DNA from: Lentzea atacamensis | GTDB lineage: Bacteria > Actinomycetota > Actinomycetes > Mycobacteriales > Pseudonocardiaceae | NCBI RefSeq assembly: GCF_003269295.1 | Contig: NZ_QLTT01000010.1 | Location: 243,958-307,957 of the forward strand | Length of the DNA stretch: 64,000 nucleotides | Direction of reading: 5' to 3' | Shown: positions 23,564 to 32,212 of the stretch, one piece after another | Layout of the letters: every line of letters starts with the position of its first letter | Position numbering within the stretch: position 1 is the stretch's first letter | Program-made: the position numbers and the translations under genes | Notes under the pieces: model-generated | What the model saw: the letters and a program-made list of their open reading frames with translations, nothing else | Told to the model about the DNA's origin: nothing | Database searches by the model: none

Positions 23564-24057
23564 CGAACCCTCTCCTGCTGTGAGAGCAGGCCACGCAGCG
23601 TCTGCAGCCCCCGCGCGGCCTGACTCTTTACCGTTCCTTCCGAACACTTGAGGACAACTGCCGTCTGTTCGATCGACATGTCCTCCCAATACCGCAGGAC
23701 GAGGCACGCACGCTGTTTCGGAGGCACCTTCGCCAGAGCCTCCAGCAACACCATGCGTTCTTCGGGGTACGTGCCCGGTGGAGCCGCCGAGTCGGTGAGC
23801 TCGTCGCTCGCCGACTCGAACCGGAACCACCCGCGCCGTCGCTCGGACAGGAACGTCCGCACCAGAATCTGCCTGGTGTAGGCGTCCAGTGCCTCGTGCC
23901 GCTCGATCCTGCGCCACGCCAGGTAGAGCTTCGTGAACGCCTGCTGCACGAGGTCCTCCGCGCGATGCCAGTCGCCGCACAGCAGGTAGGCCGTGCCGCG
24001 CATGGCGTCGGAACGGGCCGCGAAGTACTCCTGGAACGCGGCGTCCCGATCACTCAT
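23560..24057 (-). CDS. SigE-family ECF RNA polymerase sigma factor
   Basis: This is a 165-residue protein. Region 2 (residues about 10-75) contains YLLCGDWHRAEDLVQQAFTK. Region 4 (residues about 105-160) contains PKQRACLVLRYWEDMSIEQT and SEGTVKSQAARGLQTLR, the helix-turn-helix that reads the -35 element. Short length and lack of region 3 fit ECF (group 4) sigma factors of the actinobacterial SigE-like class. It is the first gene of a two-gene operon with a membrane partner. The ATG is preceded by GGGGGAAAC. Confidence 0.92.
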   Translation of the reverse strand: MSDRDAAFQEYFAARSDAMRGTAYLLCGDWHRAEDLVQQAFTKLYLAWRRIERHEALDAYTRQILVRTFLSERRRGWFRFESASDELTDSAAPPGTYPEERMVLLEALAKVPPKQRACLVLRYWEDMSIEQTAVVLKCSEGTVKSQAARGLQTLRGLLSQQERVR

Positions 24058-24259
24058 CAGGTTTCCCCCTAATCTGCGGTACCGGGTTACTCACGCCACC
24101 TGCGGCCCGGAGGGTTGCACGGACCTCACACGTTTTTTCTGTCACCGGTACGGCCCAGCGTGCCACCGCCTGTGACGGTGCGCGTGCCGAAAGTGAGATC
24201 GCGGCCGCCGGGCGGGCTCCGGCGATCACACCCGCGAGGGCGAAACGCATACTTGTGCG

Positions 24260-25429
24260 GTGATTTTCCTGTTGCTCCTCGGAGTTCCGACCGCGTTGGG
24301 CCATCTGTACCTGTGGCGCCGGCTGGTCGTGGACACCACACGTCCGCGCACGCTCGGGCGCCGCATCGGCACGCTCGCCGTCATCGGGGCGTTCGTGCTG
24401 CTGATGAGCGCGCTGGTCGTGACGCGACGGGTGCCGCCGGAGTACGGGAAGTTCTTCGCCTGGCCGGGCTTCGTGTGGCTCGCGCTGCTGTTCTACCTGG
24501 CCATCGCGCTGGGCATCGCCGAGATTCCGCGCCGGATCCTGCTGAAGCGGGCCACGCTCGTGCCCGCCGCGGTGGGCGCCGAGCCGGTCGAGGTCGTGCC
24601 GGACCCGTCGCGGCGGCTGTTCATCTCGCGGTCGGTCGCGATCGGCTCCGGCATCGCGGCGGGCAGCGTGGTCGGTTACGGCATGACGCAGGCGCTGGGC
24701 GCGCCGCAGCTGCTGAACGTGCCGGTCACGCTGGACAAGCTCCAGAAGTCCCTGTCGGGCTTCCGGATCGCGGTTGTGAGCGACATTCACCTCGGCCCGC
24801 TGCTCGGGCGTTCGCACACCGAGCGGATCGTGCGGATGATCAACGAGCAGGAGGCCGACCTCGTCGCGATCGTCGGCGACCTCGTGGACGGCACCGTCGC
24901 GGAGCTGGGTGAGGCCGCGGCGCCGTTGCGGGACCTGGTGTCGAGGCACGGCAGCTTCTTCGTGACGGGCAACCACGAGTACTTCTCCGGGCACGAGCAG
25001 TGGATATCGGAGATGGAACGGCTCGGTGTGAACCCGTTGCGCAACGAGGGTTTGACAGTTGCCGGTGGGATCGAGCTCGTGGGTGTGAACGACATCATCG
25101 GCAAGTCCTACGGCGACGGGCCGGACTTCGAACGCGCTCTCGCCGGCCGTGACCGGAACAACCCGCTCGTCCTGTTGGCACACCAGCCGGTGCAGGTCAG
25201 CGACGCGTCTTCACACGGCATCGACCTCCAGTTGTCCGGCCATACACACGGCGGACAGATGGTGCCGTTCAACTTCGTCGTGCCGGTGCAGCAACCCAGC
25301 GTCGCGGGGCTGTCGAAGGTGGACGACACGTGGCTCTACGTCAGTCGTGGCGCGGGCTTCTGGGGTCCCCCGGTGCGCGTGGGCGCACCACCGGACATCA
25401 CGATGATCGAACTGCGCACTGCTGGCTAA
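24260..25429 (+). CDS. Membrane-anchored metallophosphoesterase
   Basis: This is a 389-residue protein. Four hydrophobic helices span residues 1-140 (IFLLLLGVPTALGHL; LAVIGAFVLLMSALVV; FVWLALLFYLAIALGI; SVAIGSGIAAGSVVGY). Residues about 165-385 form a calcineurin-like phosphoesterase with the expected metal motifs: VVSDIHLGP, VGDLVDG, TGNHEYFSG, LLAHQP and LSGHTHGGQ. The architecture matches the YkuE/YaeI group. The substrate is unknown. The GTG start lacks a strong ribosome site. It is transcribed in the same direction as the polyamine operon but 108 bases apart. Confidence 0.88.
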   Translation: MIFLLLLGVPTALGHLYLWRRLVVDTTRPRTLGRRIGTLAVIGAFVLLMSALVVTRRVPPEYGKFFAWPGFVWLALLFYLAIALGIAEIPRRILLKRATLVPAAVGAEPVEVVPDPSRRLFISRSVAIGSGIAAGSVVGYGMTQALGAPQLLNVPVTLDKLQKSLSGFRIAVVSDIHLGPLLGRSHTERIVRMINEQEADLVAIVGDLVDGTVAELGEAAAPLRDLVSRHGSFFVTGNHEYFSGHEQWISEMERLGVNPLRNEGLTVAGGIELVGVNDIIGKSYGDGPDFERALAGRDRNNPLVLLAHQPVQVSDASSHGIDLQLSGHTHGGQMVPFNFVVPVQQPSVAGLSKVDDTWLYVSRGAGFWGPPVRVGAPPDITMIELRTAG

Positions 25430-25537
25430 GTCACACTCGGCCGGACTGGATTGCGCACATGCGGTGTCGAGGCCGTAGAGTGGACGGCCGTGCCCGCGTA
25501 CGGACCGCGAGGCGGATGAAGGGGGAACCCTGGGGAA

Positions 25538-26704
25538 ATGACCGAGAGCTTCGCCGTTGACCGGCGTTACGAGGCAGAGGCTCGTATTCGGCGTTTCCTG
25601 GACCAGGAGAACCCGTCGACACCGTGTCTGGTGATCGACCTCGAGACGATCCGCGCGCGCTACCAGGCGATTCACGCGGCACTGCCGTCAGTCGACATCT
25701 TCTACGCGGTCAAGTCGAACCCCGAGGCCGACGTGGTGGGCACGCTGGTGTCGGAGGGTTCGCAGTTCGACGTCGCGTCGCCCGCGGAGATCGACCTGTG
25801 CCTGGCACGCGGCGCATCACCCGCGTCGATCTCCTACAGCAACCCCATCAAGAAGGCCGCGGACATCGCGTACGCCTACTCGCGCGGGGTGCGACTGTTC
25901 GTGTCGGACAGCGAACAGGACGTGCGGTTCGTGGCCGAGCACGCGCCGGGCTCGTCCGTGCTCGTGCGGATCCTCGTCCACAGCAAGGGTTCCACGTACC
26001 CGTTCGGCAACAAGTTCGGCTGCGATTCCGAGATGGCGACGGATCTCTTGCGGCTGGCGCACCAATCAGGACTCGTTCCTTTGGGTGTGGCCTTCCACGC
26101 GGGTTCGCAGCAGATGTCCGTTTCGGGCTGGGACTCCGGTATCGCCGACGCCGCTCTGATCGCGTCAAAACTGCGTGCGGAAGGCATCGAGACCACCACC
26201 GTGAACTTGGGCGGCGGCCTCCCGGCGGTGTATCAAGAAGACACGCCGGCGCTGGAGGCGTTCGCCTCCGCGATCGAGGCGTCGCTCGCGCGGCACTTCG
26301 GCGCCGAGCGCCCGCGGGTGATGATCGAACCGGGCCGCGCGATCTCCGCGGAGGCCGGGATGATCCGCTCCTCGGTGGTGCTGGTGTCGCGGAAGTCCTA
26401 TTCGGACGAACGCCGCTGGGTGTACCTCGACATCGGCCGCTACCAGGGCCTCGCCGAGACCGAGGGCGAGGCGATCGCGTACCGGCTGCGCACCTCGCGC
26501 GACGGTGGCGAGCTCGGCCCGGTGGTGCTGGCCGGCCCGACGTGCGACGCGGACGACGTGATCTACCAGCACACCCGCTACGACCTGCCGCTCGACCTGA
26601 GGGCCGGCGACCACGTGGACATCCTCCACTCGGGCGCCTACACCTCCTCCTATTCGTCCGTGTGCTTCAACGGCTTCCCGCCGTTGGCCACGTACTGCAT
26701 CTAA
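25538..26704 (+). CDS. PLP-dependent ornithine/lysine decarboxylase, alanine-racemase fold
   Basis: This is a 388-residue protein. FYAVKSNPE places the PLP lysine at Lys59. FDVASPAEIDLCL, FHAGSQQ, VNLGGGLP and EPGRAI are the barrel-fold signatures. The C-terminal domain has GPTCDADDV (catalytic Cys336) and SGAYTSSYSSVCFNGFPP. These identify a group IV (eukaryotic-type) ornithine or ornithine/lysine decarboxylase. With speD and speE immediately downstream, the likely reaction is ornithine to putrescine. It lies 34 bases upstream of speD. The ATG follows a purine-rich GGGGAA. Confidence 0.9.
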   Translation: MTESFAVDRRYEAEARIRRFLDQENPSTPCLVIDLETIRARYQAIHAALPSVDIFYAVKSNPEADVVGTLVSEGSQFDVASPAEIDLCLARGASPASISYSNPIKKAADIAYAYSRGVRLFVSDSEQDVRFVAEHAPGSSVLVRILVHSKGSTYPFGNKFGCDSEMATDLLRLAHQSGLVPLGVAFHAGSQQMSVSGWDSGIADAALIASKLRAEGIETTTVNLGGGLPAVYQEDTPALEAFASAIEASLARHFGAERPRVMIEPGRAISAEAGMIRSSVVLVSRKSYSDERRWVYLDIGRYQGLAETEGEAIAYRLRTSRDGGELGPVVLAGPTCDADDVIYQHTRYDLPLDLRAGDHVDILHSGAYTSSYSSVCFNGFPPLATYCI

Positions 26705-26738
26705 GTCCGTTTGTACTTCACATAGTTTGGAGTGATTG

Positions 26739-27134
26739 ATGTCCGAAGCGCCCTGTCAGACCGAGGAAACCGTCGGTTTGTTCGCGGGACAGCACGTACT
26801 TGCAGAGCTTTCGGGTGTGAGCGCCGATCTGCTCGACGACGAGCAGTTCCTCCGACACGCCCTTGGTGAGGTTCTCACGCAGGCCGACGCAACGGTGCTG
26901 GAGGTGATCTCCAAGAAGTTCGATCCGCAGGGGGTCACCGTGCTGGCTTTGCTGTCGGAGTCCCATGCCTCGATCCACACCTATCCCGAAGTGGGTTCGG
27001 TGTTCGTCGACGTTTTCACCTGCGGTACTCGTGCGAAACCCGCGCTGGCCGTCCAGCTCCTCGCTGACGCTCTGGGCGCCGCTCACGTGAGCACGGATCT
27101 CGTCACTCGTGGCATCAAGGAGCACGCCGCGTGA
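26739..27134 (+). CDS. speD: S-adenosylmethionine decarboxylase proenzyme
   Basis: This is a 131-residue protein of normal length for the prokaryotic SpeD class. ESHASIHTYPE contains the self-cleavage site (Glu74-Ser75, with Ser75 becoming the pyruvoyl group), the proton donor His80 and, in VDVFTCG, Cys95. The product donates aminopropyl groups for spermidine. ATG 26739 follows GGAG. The stop overlaps the speE start by 4 bases. Confidence 0.96.
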   Translation: MSEAPCQTEETVGLFAGQHVLAELSGVSADLLDDEQFLRHALGEVLTQADATVLEVISKKFDPQGVTVLALLSESHASIHTYPEVGSVFVDVFTCGTRAKPALAVQLLADALGAAHVSTDLVTRGIKEHAA

Positions 27135-27979
27135 ACACCATCAACGAGCCGCTCGCCGACGGCATGACCCGCCACTGGCGCGTGGACGAGGTGCTGGTCG
27201 ACACCAAGACCGACTTCCAGCACCTGGTGATCGCCCGCACGGCCCAGGGCGTGTCGCTGTTCTGCGACAACGACCGCCAGTCCACGGAGTTCAGCCAGCT
27301 GACCTACCACGAGGCCCTGATGGTGCCGGCGCTTCTGCTGGCCGACCAGGTCGAGCGCGTGCTGGTCATCGGCTCCTCCGAGGGCGTCGTGTGCCAGATG
27401 GCCGTTCAGCACGGCGCGTCGGTCGTCGACCACATCGACATCGACGAGCAGGCTGTGAAGCTGTGCGCCGAGCACCTGCCGTACGGGTACACGCTCGACG
27501 AGCTCGCCGAGGCGGAGAAGGGCACCGGCCCGATCCGCGTGCAGTACATCGACGGGTTCGAGTACATCCGCACGACGTCGGAGAAGTACGACATCGTGCT
27601 GGTGGACCTGCCCGACGAGCGTGAGGAGGAGGCGCAGCACAACCGCTTGTACGGCGCCGACTTCCTGCGCATGTGCAAGGCCCTGCTGCGTCCGGGCGGC
27701 GTCGTCGTCAACCAGTCCGGCTGCCAGACGATGTGGCGCAACACCACGCTGATCCGCTCCTGGCAGCGGTTCAACGAGGTGTTCGACACCGTCGCCTACT
27801 ACGGCTCGGACGAGCACGAGTGGGCGTACCTGTTCGGGCGTGCCGACGTGGTCGAGGACCCGACGGCGCTGATGGTCGAGCGCCTGAAGACGGCCGGGTA
27901 CCAGCCGGAGTCGATCGACGACCTCGCGTTGGTCGGCAACAGCATCCCGCCCTACCGGGTGCGGCAGTCGCTGGCCTGA
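27131..27979 (+). CDS. speE: Spermidine synthase
   Basis: This is a 282-residue protein. The N-terminal beta domain (VDTKTDFQHLVIARTAQG, DNDRQSTEFSQLTYHEALM) matches the polyamine-synthase signature. VERVLVIGSSEGV, HIDIDEQAV and DIVLVDLPDEREEE form the decarboxylated-SAM site. It transfers an aminopropyl group from decarboxylated SAM to putrescine. The usual GGGDG appears here as GSSEG, so substrate preference may differ from canonical SpeE; thermospermine or spermine synthases are alternatives. The GTG start is coupled to speD. Confidence 0.9.
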   Translation: MNTINEPLADGMTRHWRVDEVLVDTKTDFQHLVIARTAQGVSLFCDNDRQSTEFSQLTYHEALMVPALLLADQVERVLVIGSSEGVVCQMAVQHGASVVDHIDIDEQAVKLCAEHLPYGYTLDELAEAEKGTGPIRVQYIDGFEYIRTTSEKYDIVLVDLPDEREEEAQHNRLYGADFLRMCKALLRPGGVVVNQSGCQTMWRNTTLIRSWQRFNEVFDTVAYYGSDEHEWAYLFGRADVVEDPTALMVERLKTAGYQPESIDDLALVGNSIPPYRVRQSLA

Positions 27980-27994
27980 CGGTTCGGCTTGGAG

Positions 27995-28025
27995 AGGGGC
28001 GCTTCCCGTTGCGGGAGGCGCCCCT
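27995..28025. terminator. Terminator between speE and the S9 peptidase gene
   Basis: AGGGGCGCTTCCCG and CGGGAGGCGCCCCT form a 14-bp stem with one G-T wobble and loop TTG, 16 bases after speE. It serves the convergent genes on both sides. Confidence 0.8.
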
Positions 28026-28036
28026 TTCGCTGGTTC

Positions 28037-30085
28037 TCAGGCCAGGGACTGCTTGAGGAAGTCGACCTGCAGCAGGAGCAGGTTCTCGGCGACCTGTTCC
28101 TGCGGGGTCATGTGCGTGACGCCCGAGAGGGGCAGCACGGTGTGCGGGCGGCCCGCGGCCAGCAGGGCGTTGGACAGGCGCAGGGTGTGCGCTGCCACCA
28201 CGTTGTCGTCGGCCAGGCCGTGGATGATCATCAGCGGGCGGGTGAGCTTGTCCGCGTCGGCGATCAGGGAGTTCGAGTCGTAGACCTCCGGCTTGTCGTC
28301 CGGGTGGCCGAGGTAGCGCTCGGTGTAGTGGGTGTCGTAGAGGCGCCAGTCGGTCACCGGGGCGCCGGCGATGGCCGCGTGGAAGACGTCCGGGCGGCGC
28401 AGCACCGCCAGGGCGCTCAGGTAGCCGCCGTAGGACCAGCCCCGGATGGCCACGCGGGTCAGGTCCAGGTCGGGCTCGACGGCCGCGGCCGCGTGCAGGG
28501 CGTCCACCTGGTCTTCCAGGGTGGCACCGGCGAAGTCGTAGGCGATGGCGCGTTCCCAGGCGAGACCTCGGCCCGGGGTGCCGCGGCCGTCGGCGACCAG
28601 GACCGCGAAGCCCTGGTCGGCCAGCCACTGCGAGGCCAGGAACGAGTTCTGCGAGGACAGGACGCGCTGGGCGTGCGGGCCGCCGTACGGGTCCATGAGG
28701 ACGGGCAGCTTGGTGCCCGGCGTGTGGCCGGACGGGAGCAGGAGGGCGGCGCGGATGTTGCGCTCGCCCAGGGTCAGCAGGCGCGGAGACGCCTTGAGCA
28801 CCGGGGTTTCCGCCCACGACTCGATCACGTGAGCTCCGGCGGTGGCCTTCGCTCCGAAGCTGTCCAAATTGGCCGATACGAACACAGTTGTGTCACCGCC
28901 GCGAATCGCGGTGTGCACACCGTCCTCTGTGGACAGTCTCTCGACGGTTTCGCCCACCGAGTAGACGTGGACCTGGGTCGGGTCGTCGGCCGAGGCGGCG
29001 ATCAGGATGGAGTCGTCGGCGATGTCCAGGACGCGGCGCACCTGGAGGCCGGTGGTCACGATGTCGTCGTCCAGCTGGAGGGCGTACTCGTCGCCGTTGC
29101 CGACGATGCGCACGAGACGGCCGTCCGGGGTCCAGGCCGGGGCGCCGCCGGTCACCTCGATCCACGTCGGGTCGGTCTCGGTGACGAGCTCGGTGACGGC
29201 GCCGGTCTCGGGGGCCAGCGAGTAGATCTTGCGGGTGCGCTGGTCGCGGGTCTGGGTGGTGATCAGCGGGGCGCCGCCGGAGGACCAGTGCACGTCGTTG
29301 AGGTAGTCGAACTCGAGCAGCACCGGGACGAAGGTGCCGTCCAGCGACACCACGTGAAGTGACACGGTGGCGTTGGGGGTGCCGGCGGCCGGGTAGGCGA
29401 TCTCGGTGGCGGCGGTGGCCGGGTTGGCGGGGTCGGCGATGTACCAGCGCTGCACCGGGGCGTTGTTCACGCGCGCGGCGATGAGGCGGGTGCCGTTCGG
29501 CTCCCACCAGTAGCCGCGGTAGCGCGACATCTCCTCGGCCGCGATGAACTCGGCCAGGCCGAACGTCACGTCCTCGCCGTCGGGCACGGCGACGGCGTAG
29601 TCGTCGCCCGAGTCGAGCTCGGCCACCCGCAGCGTGCCGCGGGTGACGTATGCCACACGCGAGCCCGTCGGGTCCACGCGCGGGTCGATGACGCCGCCGT
29701 CCGTCGGCAGCTCGCGGACGGCCCCCTTCACGAGGTCGGCCACGAACAGGCGGCCGGACAGGGCGAACGAGGCGACCGCGGCGTCCTTCGAGAGGGCGTA
29801 GGCGATGATGCCCGCGCCGGACTCGCGCGTGCGCTCGCGGCGGGCCTTCTCCTCGGCAGGCAGGTCCTCCGGGTCGGTCAGCAGCGTCGCCGGGTCGACG
29901 AGCAGCTTTTCGACGCCGGTGGCCGTGTCGAGCTCCCAGAGGCCGTTCGCACGGCTCGTGGCCGTGGCCGGGCGCAGGAAGAAGACACGTGCCCCGTCTG
30001 ACGACACCGCGAAGGTCCTGGGGGCGCCTACGGTGAACCGCTGAGTGCGCGCCTGTTGGCGCGGGAAGGAGATGTCATTGCCCAC
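28037..30085 (-). CDS. S9 family prolyl oligopeptidase (dipeptidyl-peptidase IV-like)
   Basis: This is a 682-residue protein with no signal peptide, so probably cytoplasmic. Residues 1-430 form a beta-propeller domain of the DPP IV type (VTFGLAEFIAAEEMSRYRGY; DYLNDVHWSSGGAPLI). Residues about 440-682 form the alpha/beta-hydrolase domain: VLMDPYGGPHAQRV for the oxyanion region, GWSYGGY with nucleophile Ser551, HGLADDN with Asp626/627 and VTHMT with His658. It cleaves peptides, typically after proline. It is a single gene, convergent with speE. Confidence 0.93.
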   Translation of the reverse strand: MGNDISFPRQQARTQRFTVGAPRTFAVSSDGARVFFLRPATATSRANGLWELDTATGVEKLLVDPATLLTDPEDLPAEEKARRERTRESGAGIIAYALSKDAAVASFALSGRLFVADLVKGAVRELPTDGGVIDPRVDPTGSRVAYVTRGTLRVAELDSGDDYAVAVPDGEDVTFGLAEFIAAEEMSRYRGYWWEPNGTRLIAARVNNAPVQRWYIADPANPATAATEIAYPAAGTPNATVSLHVVSLDGTFVPVLLEFDYLNDVHWSSGGAPLITTQTRDQRTRKIYSLAPETGAVTELVTETDPTWIEVTGGAPAWTPDGRLVRIVGNGDEYALQLDDDIVTTGLQVRRVLDIADDSILIAASADDPTQVHVYSVGETVERLSTEDGVHTAIRGGDTTVFVSANLDSFGAKATAGAHVIESWAETPVLKASPRLLTLGERNIRAALLLPSGHTPGTKLPVLMDPYGGPHAQRVLSSQNSFLASQWLADQGFAVLVADGRGTPGRGLAWERAIAYDFAGATLEDQVDALHAAAAVEPDLDLTRVAIRGWSYGGYLSALAVLRRPDVFHAAIAGAPVTDWRLYDTHYTERYLGHPDDKPEVYDSNSLIADADKLTRPLMIIHGLADDNVVAAHTLRLSNALLAAGRPHTVLPLSGVTHMTPQEQVAENLLLLQVDFLKQSLA

Positions 30086-30289
30086 CCGCCCACACTAACC
30101 CGCGGCCCTTCGCCTGGCCGGTGGCGCGAGGCTTCTGCCTGGCGCGATACAGACCCGACGGGGGTTGCGCACGACGGCGGCACGGTACCGCTGAACGCGG
30201 CCTCCGCGAGGGAGCCACGCCGGAGGAACCGAGCCGATGACGGGAAACCCGGACCGCTCCGCAGGACCCGCGCCCCTGCTCCACGCGAC

Positions 30290-31044
30290 CGCAGGGCGGC
30301 AACGGCACGAACCCGCTCGTGCGCCGGACGTACTCGGCGTAGCCGGGACGCCGAGACACGATGTCCTTCTCCAGCAACAGTTTGCCGAACCCTTCGCGAG
30401 CAGCCACGTCATGATCATCGGACCGATGATCGTGAGCGCGGCGGGGCCACGAGTGCAACGCGAGCAGGTACAGGCCCACCACACGACGGCGTCGCCGAAG
30501 TAGTTGGGATGCCTTGTGCAGCGCCAGAGTCCGCGATCCATCACGGCGCCCTTGTCGCCGGGTCCGAGCGGAACCGGGAGAGCTGCCAGTCGCCAACGGC
30601 CTCGAAGGCGAAGCCGACCATCCACACGCCAGTGCCCACCCAATCCAGCACTCCGAACGGGGCCGAACGATGCCGCGTGGCCCGCACCGGCAGCGGCACG
30701 ACCCACATCAGCGCGGCCTGGATCAGGTGGACGCGGTACATGCGCAGGCGCGGACTTCCGTTGGCACGCCTCAAGATGTCCTGGTAGCGAGGATCTTCGC
30801 CCTCGCCGGAGTTGCGCACGAGGATGTGCGCTCCCAGGCGTAGACCCCACACCACCGTCAGGGCCGTCACGAGCCACTGCCGAGTTGGTTCGCCCTCCGC
30901 GAACACGAGCGTGATCACCACGATCACGGCGAAGCCAGGGCCCCACGCGGAGTCGATCAGGTCGTAGCGCTTGCGCCCGTCCGCGTACAGGAACAACCCG
31001 CTCAGCAGCAGGACGACCGCGAGAAGGCTGACCGGGAAACTCAC
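30290..31044 (-). pseudogene. DUF1295 membrane protein, multiply frameshifted
   Basis: From GTG 31044 the frame encodes a DUF1295 (steroid 5-alpha-reductase-like) N-terminus: SLLAVVLLLSGLFLYADG, IDSAWGPGFAVIV, VVWGLRLGAHILVRN, YRVHLIQAALMWVV. After about 30545 the conserved continuation DRGLWRCTRHPNYFGDAVVW is in a second frame, GLYLLALHSWP in a third, AALTIIGPMIMTWLLAKGS back in the second, and LLLEKDIVSRRPGYAEYVRR in the third. At least four indels are needed to rebuild the gene, so it is a pseudogene unless the assembly is wrong here. Confidence 0.82.
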
Positions 31045-31371
31045 CGCGCCGCCCGCGAGGTCGAGCCGCCACACCCTTTGCCCGGCCCTCGCCGACCAGT
31101 GCGACCACCTCGTCCCACCGGCGGCACGGGTGTGGTGCCGTCCTGCGGGCCCGCCGTGCGTCCGTCCCCCGCCCGAATTTCGATCGGCAGCGGCGCACCG
31201 CACCATCCGTTCGGCCATTCGTGCCAGCTGACCAGCGACGACCACCCTGCGCCTCCTGCGCAACCTGGCTCCGCCAGACGTTCGAGTCGGCAAGAGGTTC
31301 GGTTCGTTTCTGAACCGAGACGCAACCGGGCCCGTATGGCCTCGATAGAGCGAACGACGGACAAGGAGGAC
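31045..31371. other. Spacer upstream of the secreted repeat protein
   Basis: A palindrome TCGGTTC-GTTTCT-GAACCGA (31299-31318) lies 54 bases before the start codon of the secreted protein and could be an operator or leader hairpin. No gene is seen in the remainder, which is high-GC coding-like sequence without start signals. Confidence 0.4.
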
Positions 31372-32052
31372 ATGAGTGTGATCCGACGTAACCGCATTGC
31401 CATCGGGCTCGCCGCGGGACTGGCAGTTGTGCTGGGTCTGGGTGTCTGGAGCGCCACGGGAAGTGGCACGAACTCGAAACCGGTGGCACAGACCGAAACC
31501 GACCTGGGCGTCCTCGGTGACTACGGCGACGTGGGTCAGGCCCCGGTACTCCAGGAGCCCGCTCAGGCGCCCGAGACCCCTGTCCAGCAGCAGGCACCGG
31601 AAACCCCGACCCCGGCCGCGCAGCCTCCCGCCGCGCAGCCTCCGGCGGCCGCTCCGGTCAGCTCCGTGAAGCTGGTCGGCAAGGCTGTCGACAAGATGGG
31701 CATGGTCGTCCAGGACGGCGACGGCCGCACGATGTACCGCTTCGACAAGGACACCAAGGCGCCTGACGCCAAGTCCAACTGCAACAACCAGTGCGCAGTC
31801 ACGTGGCCGCCGCTGCTGTCGGACACGATCCCGCAGGTCGAGGGCATCGACCCGAAGCTCGTCTCGCTGATCACGCGCGCGGACGGCAAGAAGCAGGTCG
31901 CCATCGACAACTCGCCGATCTACGCGTACTCGCTGGACCCGGGACCGGGCAAGTGGGCCGGCCAGGGTGTTGGCAAAACCTGGTTCGTGATCCAGCCCGA
32001 CGGCAAGCGCAACGTGGAGTGCCTGCCCGCCGGTGTGACGGCGACGCCGTAA
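31372..32052 (+). CDS. Exported protein with COG4315-type secreted repeats
   Basis: The protein has 226 residues from ATG 31372 behind AAGGAGGA. The N-terminal signal/anchor (RNRIAIGLAAGLAVVLGLGV) is followed by a Pro/Ala/Gln-rich linker (residues about 60-95, with repeats of AQPPA) and a domain with two copies of the PF03640-like unit: GRTMYRFDKDTKAPDAKSNC/NQCAVTWPP and KKQVAIDNSPIYAYSLDPGP with a GQG...WFV ending. This family of secreted proteins has no settled function; some members are linked to redox or metal stress. A cysteine pair in the first repeat may form a disulfide. Confidence 0.85.
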   Translation: MSVIRRNRIAIGLAAGLAVVLGLGVWSATGSGTNSKPVAQTETDLGVLGDYGDVGQAPVLQEPAQAPETPVQQQAPETPTPAAQPPAAQPPAAAPVSSVKLVGKAVDKMGMVVQDGDGRTMYRFDKDTKAPDAKSNCNNQCAVTWPPLLSDTIPQVEGIDPKLVSLITRADGKKQVAIDNSPIYAYSLDPGPGKWAGQGVGKTWFVIQPDGKRNVECLPAGVTATP

Positions 32053-32165
32053 CCCCAAAGCATCCGATTAGGACGATCCATCTGAGGCACACAACACCCT
32101 GACACGGTGACACCCCGGCCCTGGGGAAGGGGCCGGGGTTCCCGTCGTTTCGCTCTCGGAACACA

Positions 32166-32203
32166 GAAGGGGCGCCCGCCGGAATTCCGGCGGGCGCCCC
32201 TTC
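32166..32203. terminator. 38-bp perfect palindrome, bidirectional terminator
   Basis: The stretch from GAAGGGGCGCCCGCCGGAA to its exact complement forms a perfect 19-bp half-palindrome around AATT. It separates the secreted protein gene (ends 32052) from glyA (ends 32213, opposite strand) and should terminate both. A second GC-rich hairpin (CGGCCCTGGGGAAGGGGCCG) lies just before it. Confidence 0.85.
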
Positions 32204-32212
32204 ACGTGTGGA

